Shown: positions 42,907 to 53,254, counted from the first letter of the stretch. The stretch is DNA of 64,000 nt from DAOTZR01 sp034432595 (GCA_034432595.1 DAOUBT010000020.1:1-64000); one strand, 5' to 3'. A program made the numbers and translations. The notes: a model not told the origin generated them from the sequence alone.

Positions 42907-43983
42907 TTACGCCAGACCGAGAATGTCTTCGATCTCGCCCAGCACCCAGCGGATGTCCTCCACCGTGAGATCGCCCATGTGCGCGATGCGGAAGGTCTTC
43001 TCCTTGAGGTCGCCATACCCATTGGAGATGGTGGCGCCGCGCTTGCCCAGCTCCTTGTTGAGGTCAGCGATGCTCACGCCGCGGCTGTTGATGCCAGTCG
43101 TGACCGTCACGGAGAGGAAGGCTTCATCGGCAAACAGGCCCCAATACTTGCGCACCCAATCCTGCGTGATGCGCGCCATCTCCTGATGCCGCGCCCAGCG
43201 ATTCTCCAACCCCTCGGCGAAAATGTCATCAAGCTGCTTGTTGAGGGCATAAATCAGGCTGATGGCCGGCGTGGCCGGAGTCTGATTCTTCTTGTAGTAC
43301 TTGAGCATGTCTAAGAAGTCGAAGTAGTAGCCGCGATTGGGCACTTCGCCGGCGCGGGAGAACATACGCTCGCTGACGGCAGCAAACGCCAGTCCCGGTG
43401 GTAAAGCGAAGCACTTCTGCGAGCTGGAGAGTACCACATCCGCACCCCAGGCATCGAACTCGATCTTGATGCCCCCCATGCCGGATACCGCGTCCACCAG
43501 CACCATCGTCTCCGGGAACTTCGCGCGCACCATCTGCGCGATCTCGGCGGCGGGATTCTGCACGCCGGTGGAGGTTTCGTTGAGCGTGACCGTGACCGCG
43601 TCGTAGTCGCCCTTGCTCAGCGCCTCTTCCACCATGGCTGGCGTGAAGCCCTTGCCCCATTCCACCTCGATTTTGTCGGTGGGGATGCCATTGGCCACGG
43701 CGATTTCATACCAGCGCAGCGAAAAAGCGCCGCACACTGTGACGAGGGCGCGCTTGCCGGGGCGCACGGCCTGCCGGATGGAGCCTTCCATCACACCCGT
43801 GCCGGAGCTGGCGAAGATGAAAACCGGCTGTTCGGTGTACAGCATCTGCTGAAGCTTGGGCGTGACAGCGCCCTGCAGATCGCTGTACTCCTTGGCGCGG
43901 TGCCCAATCATGGGTGCGGTCTGCGCTTGCAGAATCTCATCACGCACATGGGTTGGGCCGGGGATGAAAAGTTTTTTGTACAT
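42907..43983 (-). CDS. Class V aminotransferase (phosphoserine or serine-glyoxylate/pyruvate type)
   Basis: 358 residues. PLP enzyme with FIPGPTHVRDEIL at the N-terminus, SSGTGVMEGS (phosphate loop), VDAVSGMGG (D164) and the Schiff-base lysine K190 in SSSQKCFALPPG. Together with SerA next to it, the likely job is transamination of phosphohydroxypyruvate (SerC function by a class V enzyme), though alanine-glyoxylate aminotransferases look alike. AAAGGAGG precedes the ATG. First gene of the operon, behind a ~250-nt leader. Confidence 0.87.
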   Translation of the reverse strand: MYKKLFIPGPTHVRDEILQAQTAPMIGHRAKEYSDLQGAVTPKLQQMLYTEQPVFIFASSGTGVMEGSIRQAVRPGKRALVTVCGAFSLRWYEIAVANGIPTDKIEVEWGKGFTPAMVEEALSKGDYDAVTVTLNETSTGVQNPAAEIAQMVRAKFPETMVLVDAVSGMGGIKIEFDAWGADVVLSSSQKCFALPPGLAFAAVSERMFSRAGEVPNRGYYFDFLDMLKYYKKNQTPATPAISLIYALNKQLDDIFAEGLENRWARHQEMARITQDWVRKYWGLFADEAFLSVTVTTGINSRGVSIADLNKELGKRGATISNGYGDLKEKTFRIAHMGDLTVEDIRWVLGEIEDILGLA

Positions 43984-44266
43984 CGCTTGCCTCCTTTGTG
44001 AAATTGGGTAAGAAAGGGATTTGAGATCAGGTTGACTGCCGTAACGTTCCTTGCGCCTACTTCAGGGTGAGGCGAACACACCACCGTTGATGACAACCGG
44101 GCGCTGCACAGACCACAAGGTGATCCGGGCTATCCCGTTAGCCCTGGGATTCCCCATCCTCACGTCTGGGACGCTCTTCAGGCTGATACCACGTCCCCAG
44201 AACGTTCGACAGGCAAGCGCAGTTGTCATACACAAGTATTGTACGAAAAGAGGGCCAGCCTGTCAA
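43984..44266 (-). promoter_or_regulatory. Strong promoter and long structured leader of the serine operon
   Basis: Minus-strand TTGACA (44266-44261), 17 bp, TACAAT (44243-44238): near-consensus. The leader is ~245 nt to the ATG at 43983. It can form CTGGGGACG...CGTCCCAG (44200-44192 with 44173-44166) and GGGCTA-TCCCGT-TAGCCC (44127-44144). No T-box (TGGNACCGCG), glycine or SAM riboswitch pattern is recognised. A leader this long before a biosynthetic operon suggests attenuation or an RNA sensor. Confidence 0.65.
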
Positions 44267-44692
44267 AGTTCAAATGTCCACGTTTGGAACGCCTAAAAGC
44301 ATATTATCGCTTTGTGTCGTTGCCGTCGGGAAGGCAACGCAGGGTGTTATGGTGTATAATGGCGAAGTTCAACCGTCAGCCTGGAGAAGCTAACCAGTCC
44401 AGTTGGGATACCTGCTCAACGGCTGTGCGGGGGCAACCCTACCGGTTAAACGGCGCAGTCGGCTGATGAGTTTAAGCGTAGCAGCTCCTGCCTGGGCAAT
44501 GATGAACTGTGGCACGGGATTAAGCCTGAGCTGTGGTGCAAAGAAAATTCAGGCGGGGTAGGGCTGGGGGAAGGCAAGGCTTTCGCCCACCCCAAGGGTG
44601 TTGAAAGCCCTATCCGGGCTGGCGGTTAACATCGCGTCAGCAGCCATTTAAATCGCCGTTCTGGTGCTGAAGGTAAGTCGTTACCCTTTTGG
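44267..44692. other. Intergenic region upstream of DUF2085 gene
   Basis: 426 bp without a credible gene. Hairpin CGTTGCC...GGCAACG (44319-44340) precedes a TATAAT (44355-44360) without a clear -35. A transcript from there would have a ~325-nt leader. Blocks ATTCAGGC (44547), a decayed GGGGGAAGGC...palindrome (44567-44595), GGCTGGCGGTTAAC (44617) and TTTAAATCGCCGTTCTGG (44647) recur in the same order at 47178-47396. Confidence 0.4.
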
Positions 44693-45523
44693 ATGGATTG
44701 TGAGGTTAGCGTGAATACTCGTCTATTCTACCGACGTTGGCTTTGGGTTGCGCTGTTGTTGCTCGGCGCGGCGCTGGTTGCCTTCGTGGCCTTGACGCCT
44801 CCCGCCTTCCTCGACAAGGCCGGGGTGATCGGCGCTGTGGTGTGCCACCGCATTCCCTCCCATTCTTTCTTCATCCACGAGCATCAGACAGTCCTCTGTC
44901 AGCGCTGCACGGGGACCTTCACCGCAGCCCTGACGGGGCTACTGATTCAGTGGGGCTTTTGGCAGCGACGACGGCAACAGGGTTTCCCCCATTGGAGCAT
45001 CATCCTGCTCCTGCTGAGCTTCGTCGGCGTGTGGGGCTTTGACGGCCTGAATTCCTATTTCACCTTGCTGCCCGCGCATCAGCCTCTGCTCTATCCCCCG
45101 CAGCCGTGGTTGCGGCTCCTCACCGGCACGCTGGTCGGTATGGGGATGAGCGTGATTCTGGTGCCAGCCTTCAACCTCACCCTGTGGGCAGATGGAGAGG
45201 CGAAGCCCTCCGTGACGTGGCCGGACATCGGACGCTTGACGCTCATCCTGCTGCTACAGGCGGGCCTGATCTACACCCGCGTGGACATCCTGCTCTATCC
45301 CTTAGCGCTTTACAGCGTGCTGGCCGTCTTCACGCTCCTCACCGCCCTGGGCACGATGATCGTGGTGATGGCGTTGGGCTACGATAACCGCTTCACGTCC
45401 TGGCGCGAGGCTCTGCCGTTCGTGCTCTGGGGGGCGCTGGTGGCCGTTGCGCTGATGGCGTTTGTGTTGGGGGCGCGCTGGCTCCTCACCGGCACGCTGG
45501 CAGGAATGCCGGGGGTGGAGTAG
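44693..45523 (+). CDS. DUF2085 membrane protein
   Basis: 276 residues, about six hydrophobic helices. VVCHRIPSHSFFIHEHQTVL followed by CQRCTGTFTAA is the DUF2085 signature, with Cys and His residues that could bind a metal. Function unknown. ATG at 44693 has no good ribosome site; a GTG at 44711 behind GAGG would remove six residues. Confidence 0.8.
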   Translation: MDCEVSVNTRLFYRRWLWVALLLLGAALVAFVALTPPAFLDKAGVIGAVVCHRIPSHSFFIHEHQTVLCQRCTGTFTAALTGLLIQWGFWQRRRQQGFPHWSIILLLLSFVGVWGFDGLNSYFTLLPAHQPLLYPPQPWLRLLTGTLVGMGMSVILVPAFNLTLWADGEAKPSVTWPDIGRLTLILLLQAGLIYTRVDILLYPLALYSVLAVFTLLTALGTMIVVMALGYDNRFTSWREALPFVLWGALVAVALMAFVLGARWLLTGTLAGMPGVE

Positions 45524-45660
45524 GCCCCCGCAAGCTGCGGAGCGCATCCCCATGCCCTGTTGGCCTGACCCGGAAGCCTGACCAACCGTGCACGGCCTGA
45601 CCGCTCCCCAACCCTGGACCAGAAACGCTAAAATCACCTCAAAGAAATGAGGTTGTGCAG

Positions 45661-45688
45661 TTGACGCTCTTGTTTTATGGTGTACAAT
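45661..45688 (+). promoter_or_regulatory. Ferredoxin promoter
   Basis: TTGACG (45661-45666), 16 bp, TACAAT (45683-45688); leader about 40 nt. The stretch TTATGGTGTACAAT resembles TTATGGTGTATAAT at 44347-44360. Confidence 0.7.
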
Positions 45689-45735
45689 TACAACTGAGAT
45701 GGGATATATCCCGATATTTTCTTCAGGAGGATGCC

Positions 45736-45918
45736 ATGGCGTATAAGATTTTGACCGATAAGTGTGAAGGCGCTGCGGCCTGCGTCTCCGTCTGCCCCAC
45801 GGACTCCATCCATCCCGATGCCGCGAATCCTGGCAAGTACGCGATTGACCCCAACACTTGCATTGATTGCGGCGCTTGCATGGCGGAGTGCCCGAACGAG
45901 GCCATCGAGCCCGGCTAA
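45736..45918 (+). CDS. Small ferredoxin, one canonical [4Fe-4S] site and one three-cysteine site
   Basis: 60 residues, cytoplasmic electron carrier. The C-terminal half has a canonical motif C42-x2-C45-x2-C48-x3-C52-P. The N-terminal half has C10, C16 and C20-P with Ala at position 13, where the second cysteine of a standard site would be. Such a site normally holds [3Fe-4S] or a cluster with a non-cysteine ligand. Start at 45736 follows AGGAGG; the frame continues upstream without support. It may serve the flavodiiron protein or other redox enzymes. Ends at a strong terminator. Confidence 0.92.
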   Translation: MAYKILTDKCEGAAACVSVCPTDSIHPDAANPGKYAIDPNTCIDCGACMAECPNEAIEPG

Positions 45919-45936
45919 ACGGGGAATTTTTTCAAG

Positions 45937-45978
45937 AAAGAGGCCGACTCTACCGTCGGCCTCTTTGTTTTGCTTTTT
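45937..45978 (+). terminator. Ferredoxin terminator
   Basis: AAAGAGGCCGAC, loop TCTACC, GTCGGCCTCTTT, then GTTTTGCTTTTT. A perfect 12-bp stem with a T-rich tail. The convergent PHP gene ends inside the tail. Confidence 0.92.
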
Positions 45979-47044
45979 ACTCCACATAGATGGGGCTTGA
46001 GAAAATCCACCCCACCTTTTTGCCCCAATGTCGGCGATAGACTTCGGCGCGATAAATGCCCGGTTGAATGGTCGTGTATTCCAGCTCGGTGGTCTTGCGC
46101 ACGCGATGAATGACTTTGCCATTGTGAATCAGGTGGATGTCCGCCGCAGCTGGCAAGGTCACCTGTACATGCAAGGCCCCCTGTCGCCGCAGGGTTTCAC
46201 CCACCGCCGCCTGATTCGCCCCGCTGCGGATGATAAAGCGGAAGCCCCGCGTCGGGTGCAGGCCGTCATAACCTACCCAGGTGCGTCCTGCGCGCAGCGC
46301 CTCATAAATCAGCGCCTTATCCGGCGCAAATTCGCCCGTCAGCGGTTCGCGGGTCAGGATGTGGGTATTCACGGCGCGGAAGAGGAAGTCGTAAGGGAAA
46401 ACCACGCGCTGCAACGGGCCGAAGGTGTAGCGCGTTCCGTGCGCGTCCGCCCCGCCGATGGCAGCGAGGCGCATCCCTTTAGCCAGCAGCTCGTCCCACA
46501 ATTTAAGGGTAGCGCGATACGGCCCGCGGATGCCGCTCTGCGGGACGAGAGCATACCACAATGCGGCAGGCATCCCCCACAGCAGGCCTTTAAATTCCGA
46601 CATGTAGTTCCAGATTTCCAGGCCTACCATGCCCTCAAGCGGCCAATCCGCCCAGGGGATGGCCTCCAGGCCGGGCCGGATGCGGCTCCCTTTTTCGATG
46701 GGGTGCGCCAGATAACCAAAACCGCCGCGCGTCTGCAAGGTCTGTAGGAGGGTCTGCGCGCTCGTGAAGGTGTAAGGGGCGAGTTCCTGATCCGCGCCGT
46801 AAGCCAGCAAATGGCTGGCCTGCGGTTGCCGGCGCACGTTATGCAGCTCCTCACCAATCAACAGCAAGACCGGGCCATAATAATTCTCCGGTCCTTTGAC
46901 CCAGACATTGTGATCGGTGACGATGACGAAATTGAGCTTCGCCCGCGCCGCCGCGGCGGCAATCTCGGCGTGCGTGGCCGTACCGTCGGAATAGACGGAA
47001 TGCACATGCAGGTTCCCGACATATTCGCGATAATTCTCATCCAT
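45977..47044 (-). CDS. PHP-domain phosphoesterase
   Basis: 355 residues. PHP motifs: NLHVHSVYSDGTAT (two His and Asp), VTDHNVW, LLIGEELHN, GYLAHP, and GGADAHG. These bind a metal trio used in phosphoester hydrolysis (as in polymerase PHP domains and histidinol phosphatases). C-terminal ~100 residues form a beta-rich appendage with LIHNGKVIHRV. The substrate is unknown; similar stand-alone proteins are annotated only as PHP phosphoesterases. The start at MDENYREY is chosen by the family pattern; no clear ribosome site. Confidence 0.82.
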   Translation of the reverse strand: MDENYREYVGNLHVHSVYSDGTATHAEIAAAAARAKLNFVIVTDHNVWVKGPENYYGPVLLLIGEELHNVRRQPQASHLLAYGADQELAPYTFTSAQTLLQTLQTRGGFGYLAHPIEKGSRIRPGLEAIPWADWPLEGMVGLEIWNYMSEFKGLLWGMPAALWYALVPQSGIRGPYRATLKLWDELLAKGMRLAAIGGADAHGTRYTFGPLQRVVFPYDFLFRAVNTHILTREPLTGEFAPDKALIYEALRAGRTWVGYDGLHPTRGFRFIIRSGANQAAVGETLRRQGALHVQVTLPAAADIHLIHNGKVIHRVRKTTELEYTTIQPGIYRAEVYRRHWGKKVGWIFSSPIYVE

Positions 47045-47463
47045 GCATCTTATGGTAACGCGAAGCAAATTTTTGTCAAATACGCAAAGCATGATGCAAG
47101 ACAAGTTCAGGATTGCATGAGATGTTCAGCAACTGCGCGTAACGGCTCAATCTGCCTGGGTTACGGGACCATAGAACATTCAGGCAGAGTGGGGGGTAGG
47201 CGCAGGCATTGCCTGCGACCACCCCATGCCACCCGAAGTGTGTTGCCCTCATCGGATACGCTATACAGGCTGGCGGTTGAACTCGTCAGGAGGGCACTTT
47301 CTATACCCTGCGGGTATCTACGACTTGCACGGTTGCGACCTGAGAACGCGCACGTCCGGTTGAAAGTCCTCCGTGGCGATTTTAATCGCTGTTTGGGGCG
47401 GCGGGTAAGCAGGTATAACCACAACAGGTTTGCCTTTCCCTTGAATCATGCTATCCTTTTAGC
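47045..47463. other. Intergenic region with dispersed palindrome and shared blocks
   Basis: 419 bp without a gene. GGGGTAGGCGCAGGC-ATT-GCCTGCGACCACCCC lies at 47193-47225, the same design (and same ATT loop) as the hairpin at 35865-35900. ATTCAGGC (47178), GGCTGGCGGTTGAAC (47268) and ATTTTAATCGCTGTTTGG (47379) match, in order, blocks at 44547-44664. A TATAAC at 47414-47419 may be a -10 for the LacI gene, without a clear -35. Confidence 0.45.
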
Positions 47464-47465
47464 AT
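47448..47465. promoter_or_regulatory. Palindrome at the LacI gene start
   Basis: ATGCTA-TCCTTT-TAGCAT; the right arm includes the start codon of the LacI-type gene. It could be an autoregulatory site or an RNA hairpin hiding the start. No Shine-Dalgarno sequence is seen here. Confidence 0.35.
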
Positions 47466-48483
47466 GAAGAAGATGCAGTACCGCCCAACCATTCGTGATG
47501 TGGCTGATTACGTAGGGGTTTCACCGACGACCGTTTCCCATGCGTTAAGCGGAAAGCGTCCCGTCGCCACAGAGACGCGCCAACGCATTCTGGAAGCGAT
47601 TCGCATCCTCGGTTATGAGCCCAGTCTGTTGGCGCGCCGCTTAGCCGGACAGCCTACGCGCATCATCACCCTGGTCTTTCCGCTGGTTTCGGGTCTCTTC
47701 TCTTCTATCGAACAACGCTACATCACCAGCATGGGACAGCCTTTGACCGACCGCGGTTATGCTTTTATGGTGATTTACGCCCCAATGATGGACATGGATC
47801 AGTTCCGCGACTTCCTGGGTACCGGTCTGGCGGATGGGTTGATTCTGATGCAGATTCAACTTGAGGACCCGCGCCTGGTGATGTTGCGGGATACGCCGGT
47901 GCCCTTTGTGATGATCGGGCGCGCGGCGGATAATACCGGCTTGAATTACGTGGATCAGGACTTCGCAGCGGGCCTGCGCGAGGCGCTGACCCATCTCCAT
48001 CAGTTGGGCCACCGCTCCGTGGCCCTCTTCCACTACCGGGATGAGCGGCTGGGGTTTGTGGCGCGGCAGAAAGAAGCTTTCATGCGCTGCGCCGCCGAGT
48101 TGGACATGCGCGCGCTCTGCATCCCCACCGAGATGAGCGACGCTTCAGCTTATGCGGCCTTGCAAGCCCTGTACGCGCAGGGCGAGGCGCCAACGGCTTA
48201 CATCGCGTGGAATGAGTTGATTGCCGCGGGCATTGAACTCTATGCGCGCGAGAATCAGCTCAGCATCCCGCGCGACTTTTCATTGATTTGTTACGATCGG
48301 TCCCCCCATTACGCCGCTGTCAGTCAACCCCTCACCATACTGGATACACAGGTGGAAAAGATGGGGCGACGCGCGGCGGAGATTTTGCTGGCGTGCCTTG
48401 CCGGACAGGAGGCGGTGTATCAGGAGCTTATCCCTGCCCGCCTGATCGTGGGGCAAAGCACCGGTCCTGCACCCCAACGCTAA
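47464..48483 (+). CDS. LacI-family transcriptional regulator
   Basis: 339 residues. HTH and hinge helix: TIRDVADYVGVSPTTVSHAL and ILGYEPSLLARRLAG. The periplasmic-binding-like sensor domain follows (TRIITLVFPLV, ADGLILMQIQ, NYVDQDFAAGLREALTHL, ICYDRSPHYAAVSQPLT). Effector unknown; family members usually sense sugars or nucleosides. ATG at 47464 or 47473. The next small gene begins 21 bp downstream. Confidence 0.92.
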   Translation: MKKMQYRPTIRDVADYVGVSPTTVSHALSGKRPVATETRQRILEAIRILGYEPSLLARRLAGQPTRIITLVFPLVSGLFSSIEQRYITSMGQPLTDRGYAFMVIYAPMMDMDQFRDFLGTGLADGLILMQIQLEDPRLVMLRDTPVPFVMIGRAADNTGLNYVDQDFAAGLREALTHLHQLGHRSVALFHYRDERLGFVARQKEAFMRCAAELDMRALCIPTEMSDASAYAALQALYAQGEAPTAYIAWNELIAAGIELYARENQLSIPRDFSLICYDRSPHYAAVSQPLTILDTQVEKMGRRAAEILLACLAGQEAVYQELIPARLIVGQSTGPAPQR

Positions 48484-48504
48484 TGCTAATGAGGAGATGA
48501 TGCC

Positions 48505-48930
48505 ATGGCCCTTCCGGATAAACCTGTGCCTTCAACGTCGGTGGATGAGGCCCTTGCGCAGGTGTTGCGCGCGCGCGTGGATGCGGAGGGCCGCTTGCCG
48601 TGCGCGGTGGCTTTTGCCATCGCCGCCGAGCGGGACCTCTCGCCTCTTGCCGTGGGGGAGGCGGCAGATGGGCTGGGCCTGCGCCTGACGCGCTGTCAGT
48701 TGGGCCTTTTCGGCTATCCCGGCCACGCTAAGGGATGGGATGCCATCCCTGCGGACACTCCTATTCCGGAGGAACTGGTGGCCGCTTTGCGCGCCGCCGA
48801 TAACGAGGGCGTGGCCTGTTTGACCTTGTGGGAGATTGCAGCGCGCTTTGGTGTTTCGCGTCTTTTTGTGGGGTATGTGGCTGAATCGCTGGGCCTTAAA
48901 GTGCGCGCGTGTCAGTTGGGCGCTTTTTGA
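48505..48930 (+). CDS. Small protein with an internal duplication (CQLG motif), unknown function
   Basis: 141 residues that I cannot assign to a named family. Residues 31-70 and 103-141 are copies of one ~40-residue helical unit, each ending in RxCQLG followed by LFG or AF, with a helix-turn-helix look in the second (IAARFGVSRLFVGYVAESLG). The cysteines of CQLG (C64, C136) are 72 apart. GAGGAG lies before the ATG. Its place before fhs-folD suggests a role with C1 metabolism, but a transcription factor or adaptor is equally possible. Confidence 0.7.
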   Translation: MALPDKPVPSTSVDEALAQVLRARVDAEGRLPCAVAFAIAAERDLSPLAVGEAADGLGLRLTRCQLGLFGYPGHAKGWDAIPADTPIPEELVAALRAADNEGVACLTLWEIAARFGVSRLFVGYVAESLGLKVRACQLGAF

Positions 48931-49230
48931 GGCTCAGGCGCTTCTTTGATGGCACGACAGAGGACCCCAACGTTCCTTTAGTCGCGAACGGCCTTCGCTT
49001 GGATGCCATCGTTAGGTTAAAGGCTGATACTGCATCGCCTGCTCTGGCGGGGCCTTAGCGCGCAAAGGCATGGCATTTAAGTTCAGGGCGATGGGTCAAA
49101 CAGGCGAGACGGCCTGTCCTGAAAGCATCGTCGTGGCATCGAGAGCCTGGATCAGGCCCCGCACAGGTTTTCTGGCATTCTCACCCTTTCAAAGGTACCC
49201 GACTGTTCTGTGTTGAAAAGGAGTTGTCCA
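48931..49230. other. Leader region of fhs
   Basis: 300 bp without a gene. A nested stem is possible: TTCAGG (49082-49087) with CCTGAA (49118-49123) outside and ACAGGC (49100-49105) with GCCTGT (49112-49117) inside. No clear promoter. A tetrahydrofolate riboswitch was considered and not supported. Confidence 0.35.
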
Positions 49231-50985
<1,755 letters not shown>

Positions 50986-51002
50986 CATGAAAGGAGGTTG
51001 GT

Positions 51003-51887
51003 ATGAGCGCGCACATCATTGACGGCACTGCCATCGCTGCCCAAATCCAGCAGGAATTAGCGGCGACCGTTGCCGAACTGAAAGAGAAACACGGCATTGT
51101 GCCGGGATTAGCCACCATCCTGGTGGGGGATAATCCCGCCTCGCAGACCTACGTCAAAATGAAGCGCAAGCGGAGCGCGGAGCTGGGCATCCACTCCGTG
51201 GGCTATGAGCTACCGGCCACGGCCACGCAGGAAGAAATTCAAACCCTCATCACGCAACTCAACGCGGATCCGACCATCCACGGTATCCTGGTGCAACTGC
51301 CGCTGCCCGGCCATCTGGACGAGGAGGCGATTCTGAACACCATCAGCCTGCAAAAGGACGTGGATGGCTTTCACCCCATCAACATTGGGCGCCTGGCGAT
51401 GAAGGGACGTGAGCCGCTTTTTGCCCCCTGCACCCCGGCGGGCGTCATCGAACTCCTCGATCGTACCGGTGTGAGCATTCGCGGCAAGGAAGCGGTGGTG
51501 TTGGGACGCAGCAACATCGTGGGGCTGCCGGTCTCCATGCTGCTGCTCAAACGCGATGCCACGGTCACCATCTGCCATTCGCGCTCGCAGGATTTGCCCG
51601 CCATCTGTCGCCGCGCCGACATTCTGGTGGCGGCGGTAGGGCGTGCGGAAATGGTCAAGGGCGACTGGCTTAAACCGGGCGCGGTGGTCATTGATGTGGG
51701 CATCAACCGCGTTGAAGACCCCGCTGCGCCGCGTGGCTATCGTCTGGTAGGGGATGTGGATTTCGCGCAGGCGAAAGACGTGGCGGGCGCCATCACCCCC
51801 GTCCCCGGCGGGGTAGGGCCGATGACCATCGCCATGTTGCTTTCCAACACCGTGCTTTCGGCGCGGCGGCACGCCGGCCTGGTGTGA
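51003..51887 (+). CDS. folD: Methylenetetrahydrofolate dehydrogenase/cyclohydrolase
   Basis: 294 residues. Bifunctional enzyme interconverting 5,10-methylene-, methenyl- and 10-formyl-THF with NAD(P). Substrate-site lysine in SQTYVKMKRKRSAELG, QLPLPGHLD, VDGFHPINIG, VVLGRSNIVGLPVSMLL and PVPGGVGPMTIAMLL are present. AAAGGAGG precedes the ATG. Acts right after Fhs. Confidence 0.97.
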   Translation: MSAHIIDGTAIAAQIQQELAATVAELKEKHGIVPGLATILVGDNPASQTYVKMKRKRSAELGIHSVGYELPATATQEEIQTLITQLNADPTIHGILVQLPLPGHLDEEAILNTISLQKDVDGFHPINIGRLAMKGREPLFAPCTPAGVIELLDRTGVSIRGKEAVVLGRSNIVGLPVSMLLLKRDATVTICHSRSQDLPAICRRADILVAAVGRAEMVKGDWLKPGAVVIDVGINRVEDPAAPRGYRLVGDVDFAQAKDVAGAITPVPGGVGPMTIAMLLSNTVLSARRHAGLV

Positions 51888-51918
51888 CCTGCTGACAAAA
51901 TAAGATGAGGAGCCGAAG

Positions 51919-53013
51919 GTGATTAACATCACAGTTGTGGGCGCCGGCCATGGAGGCAAGGCTATGGCGGCCGAATTGGCGGCGCGTGGATTTCCTGTTA
52001 CCCTTTACAATCGGACCTATGCGCACATTGAGACCATCGCTTTGCGCGGCGGTATCGAACTGATCACCGAAGAGAACCGCGAAGTCTTTGGCCCTTTGCG
52101 GCGCGTCACGTCCGATCTGGCCGAGGCTACTGCCGAAGCGGATTTGATCATGGTGGTCATCCCCGCGTCTGGCCATCGCCCTCTGGGGTTGGCGATAGGC
52201 CCCTATTTGCGCGATGGGCAGGTCGTTTTGCTCAATCCGGGGCGGACGGGCGGAGCGCTTGAGTTTGCCGCGGCTGTGCGCGAAGGCGGCTGTCAGGCAA
52301 AGCCGATTATCTGTGAGGCGGAGACCTTCATTTTCGCGTCGCGCAGCATGGGGCCGAGCGAGGCGCGCATTTTCCGCACCAAATTCTCCATCCCGGTGGC
52401 GGCCTTTCCCGCCACGCAGACGGCTTCTGCGCTCAGCGTGATTCAACAAGCCTATCCGCAGTTCATCCCGGCCAAAAACGTCCTGTACACCAGCCTGAAC
52501 AACATGGGCGCGATTTTCCATCCGGCTTTGACCTTGCTTAACGCCGGTTGGATTGAGGCGCGGCAGGGTGATTTCGAGTTCTACATGGACGGGGTCACGC
52601 CCGGCACAGCGCGCGTGCTCGAAGCGCTGGATCGGGAACGGGTGACCGTTGCCATGTCTTTAGGCGTGCGTGCGCAAACGGCCATGGAATGGCTCTACCG
52701 CGCCTACGCGGCAGAAGGCGACACGCTTTACGAAGCGATGCACGCCAACCCTGGCTATGGGGGCATCAAGGCCCCGAACCGCCTCGATCATCGTTACATT
52801 TTTGAAGATGTGCCTTGCAGTCTGGTGCCCATCTCGGAGTTGGGGAAGCATTACGGCGTGGCGACGCCCACCATTGACGCGATGATTCACCTGGCGAACA
52901 TCGTTCACAGCACGGACTATCGCGCGCGCGGGCGCACCATCAAGACCCTGGGCATTCAGGGCATGTCCATTCAGGAACTGCACCACTACGTGGAAACCGG
53001 TCAACGCTGGTGA
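51919..53013 (+). CDS. Octopine/nopaline dehydrogenase-family NAD(P)-dependent oxidoreductase
   Basis: 364 residues from a GTG start (51919) preceded by GAGGAG. Rossmann motif VVGAGHGGKAMAAELAARG, then LLNPGRTGGALEF, and a helical C-terminal domain with NNMGAIFHPALTLLNAG and the catalytic-type HP...D pattern. Family members reductively condense an amino acid with a keto acid or oxidise related substrates. The substrate here is unknown. It follows folD by 31 bp and may share its transcript. Confidence 0.82.
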   Translation: MINITVVGAGHGGKAMAAELAARGFPVTLYNRTYAHIETIALRGGIELITEENREVFGPLRRVTSDLAEATAEADLIMVVIPASGHRPLGLAIGPYLRDGQVVLLNPGRTGGALEFAAAVREGGCQAKPIICEAETFIFASRSMGPSEARIFRTKFSIPVAAFPATQTASALSVIQQAYPQFIPAKNVLYTSLNNMGAIFHPALTLLNAGWIEARQGDFEFYMDGVTPGTARVLEALDRERVTVAMSLGVRAQTAMEWLYRAYAAEGDTLYEAMHANPGYGGIKAPNRLDHRYIFEDVPCSLVPISELGKHYGVATPTIDAMIHLANIVHSTDYRARGRTIKTLGIQGMSIQELHHYVETGQRW

Positions 53014-53254
53014 GGGCTGAAGGTCGCGTAAGACTTACAGGTCAGTCATGGTGCACCCAAACAGCGCGCGCCTGACCGTAAGGGGGCCTTTCAGGTGGAC
53101 TTGGAGGCGTCAACAATATCCGACAAGCGCCACGCCACTTTGCCGCTGAAGCGTTGCCTGGCTATTGGGCGGACATGTTGCACGCAAACTTGTAAACTCT
53201 GAAATCTGTGATAAGCTTTTAAAAAGTTAAATATTCTTGCAAAGGGGGCCTGGC

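Noticed and set aside
44051..44466. Short open frames in the gap between the aminotransferase and DUF2085 genes
   Set aside because: No ribosome sites, no family motifs, and the region looks like leader RNA and shared intergenic blocks.
44462..44500. Hammerhead ribozyme core CTGATGAG
   Set aside because: No GAAA element or cleavage-site stem in the needed positions.
48931..49230. Tetrahydrofolate riboswitch upstream of fhs
   Set aside because: TGCATCGCCTGCTC at about 49031 vaguely recalls the 3' core, but the matching 5' core is missing in the right order and spacing.
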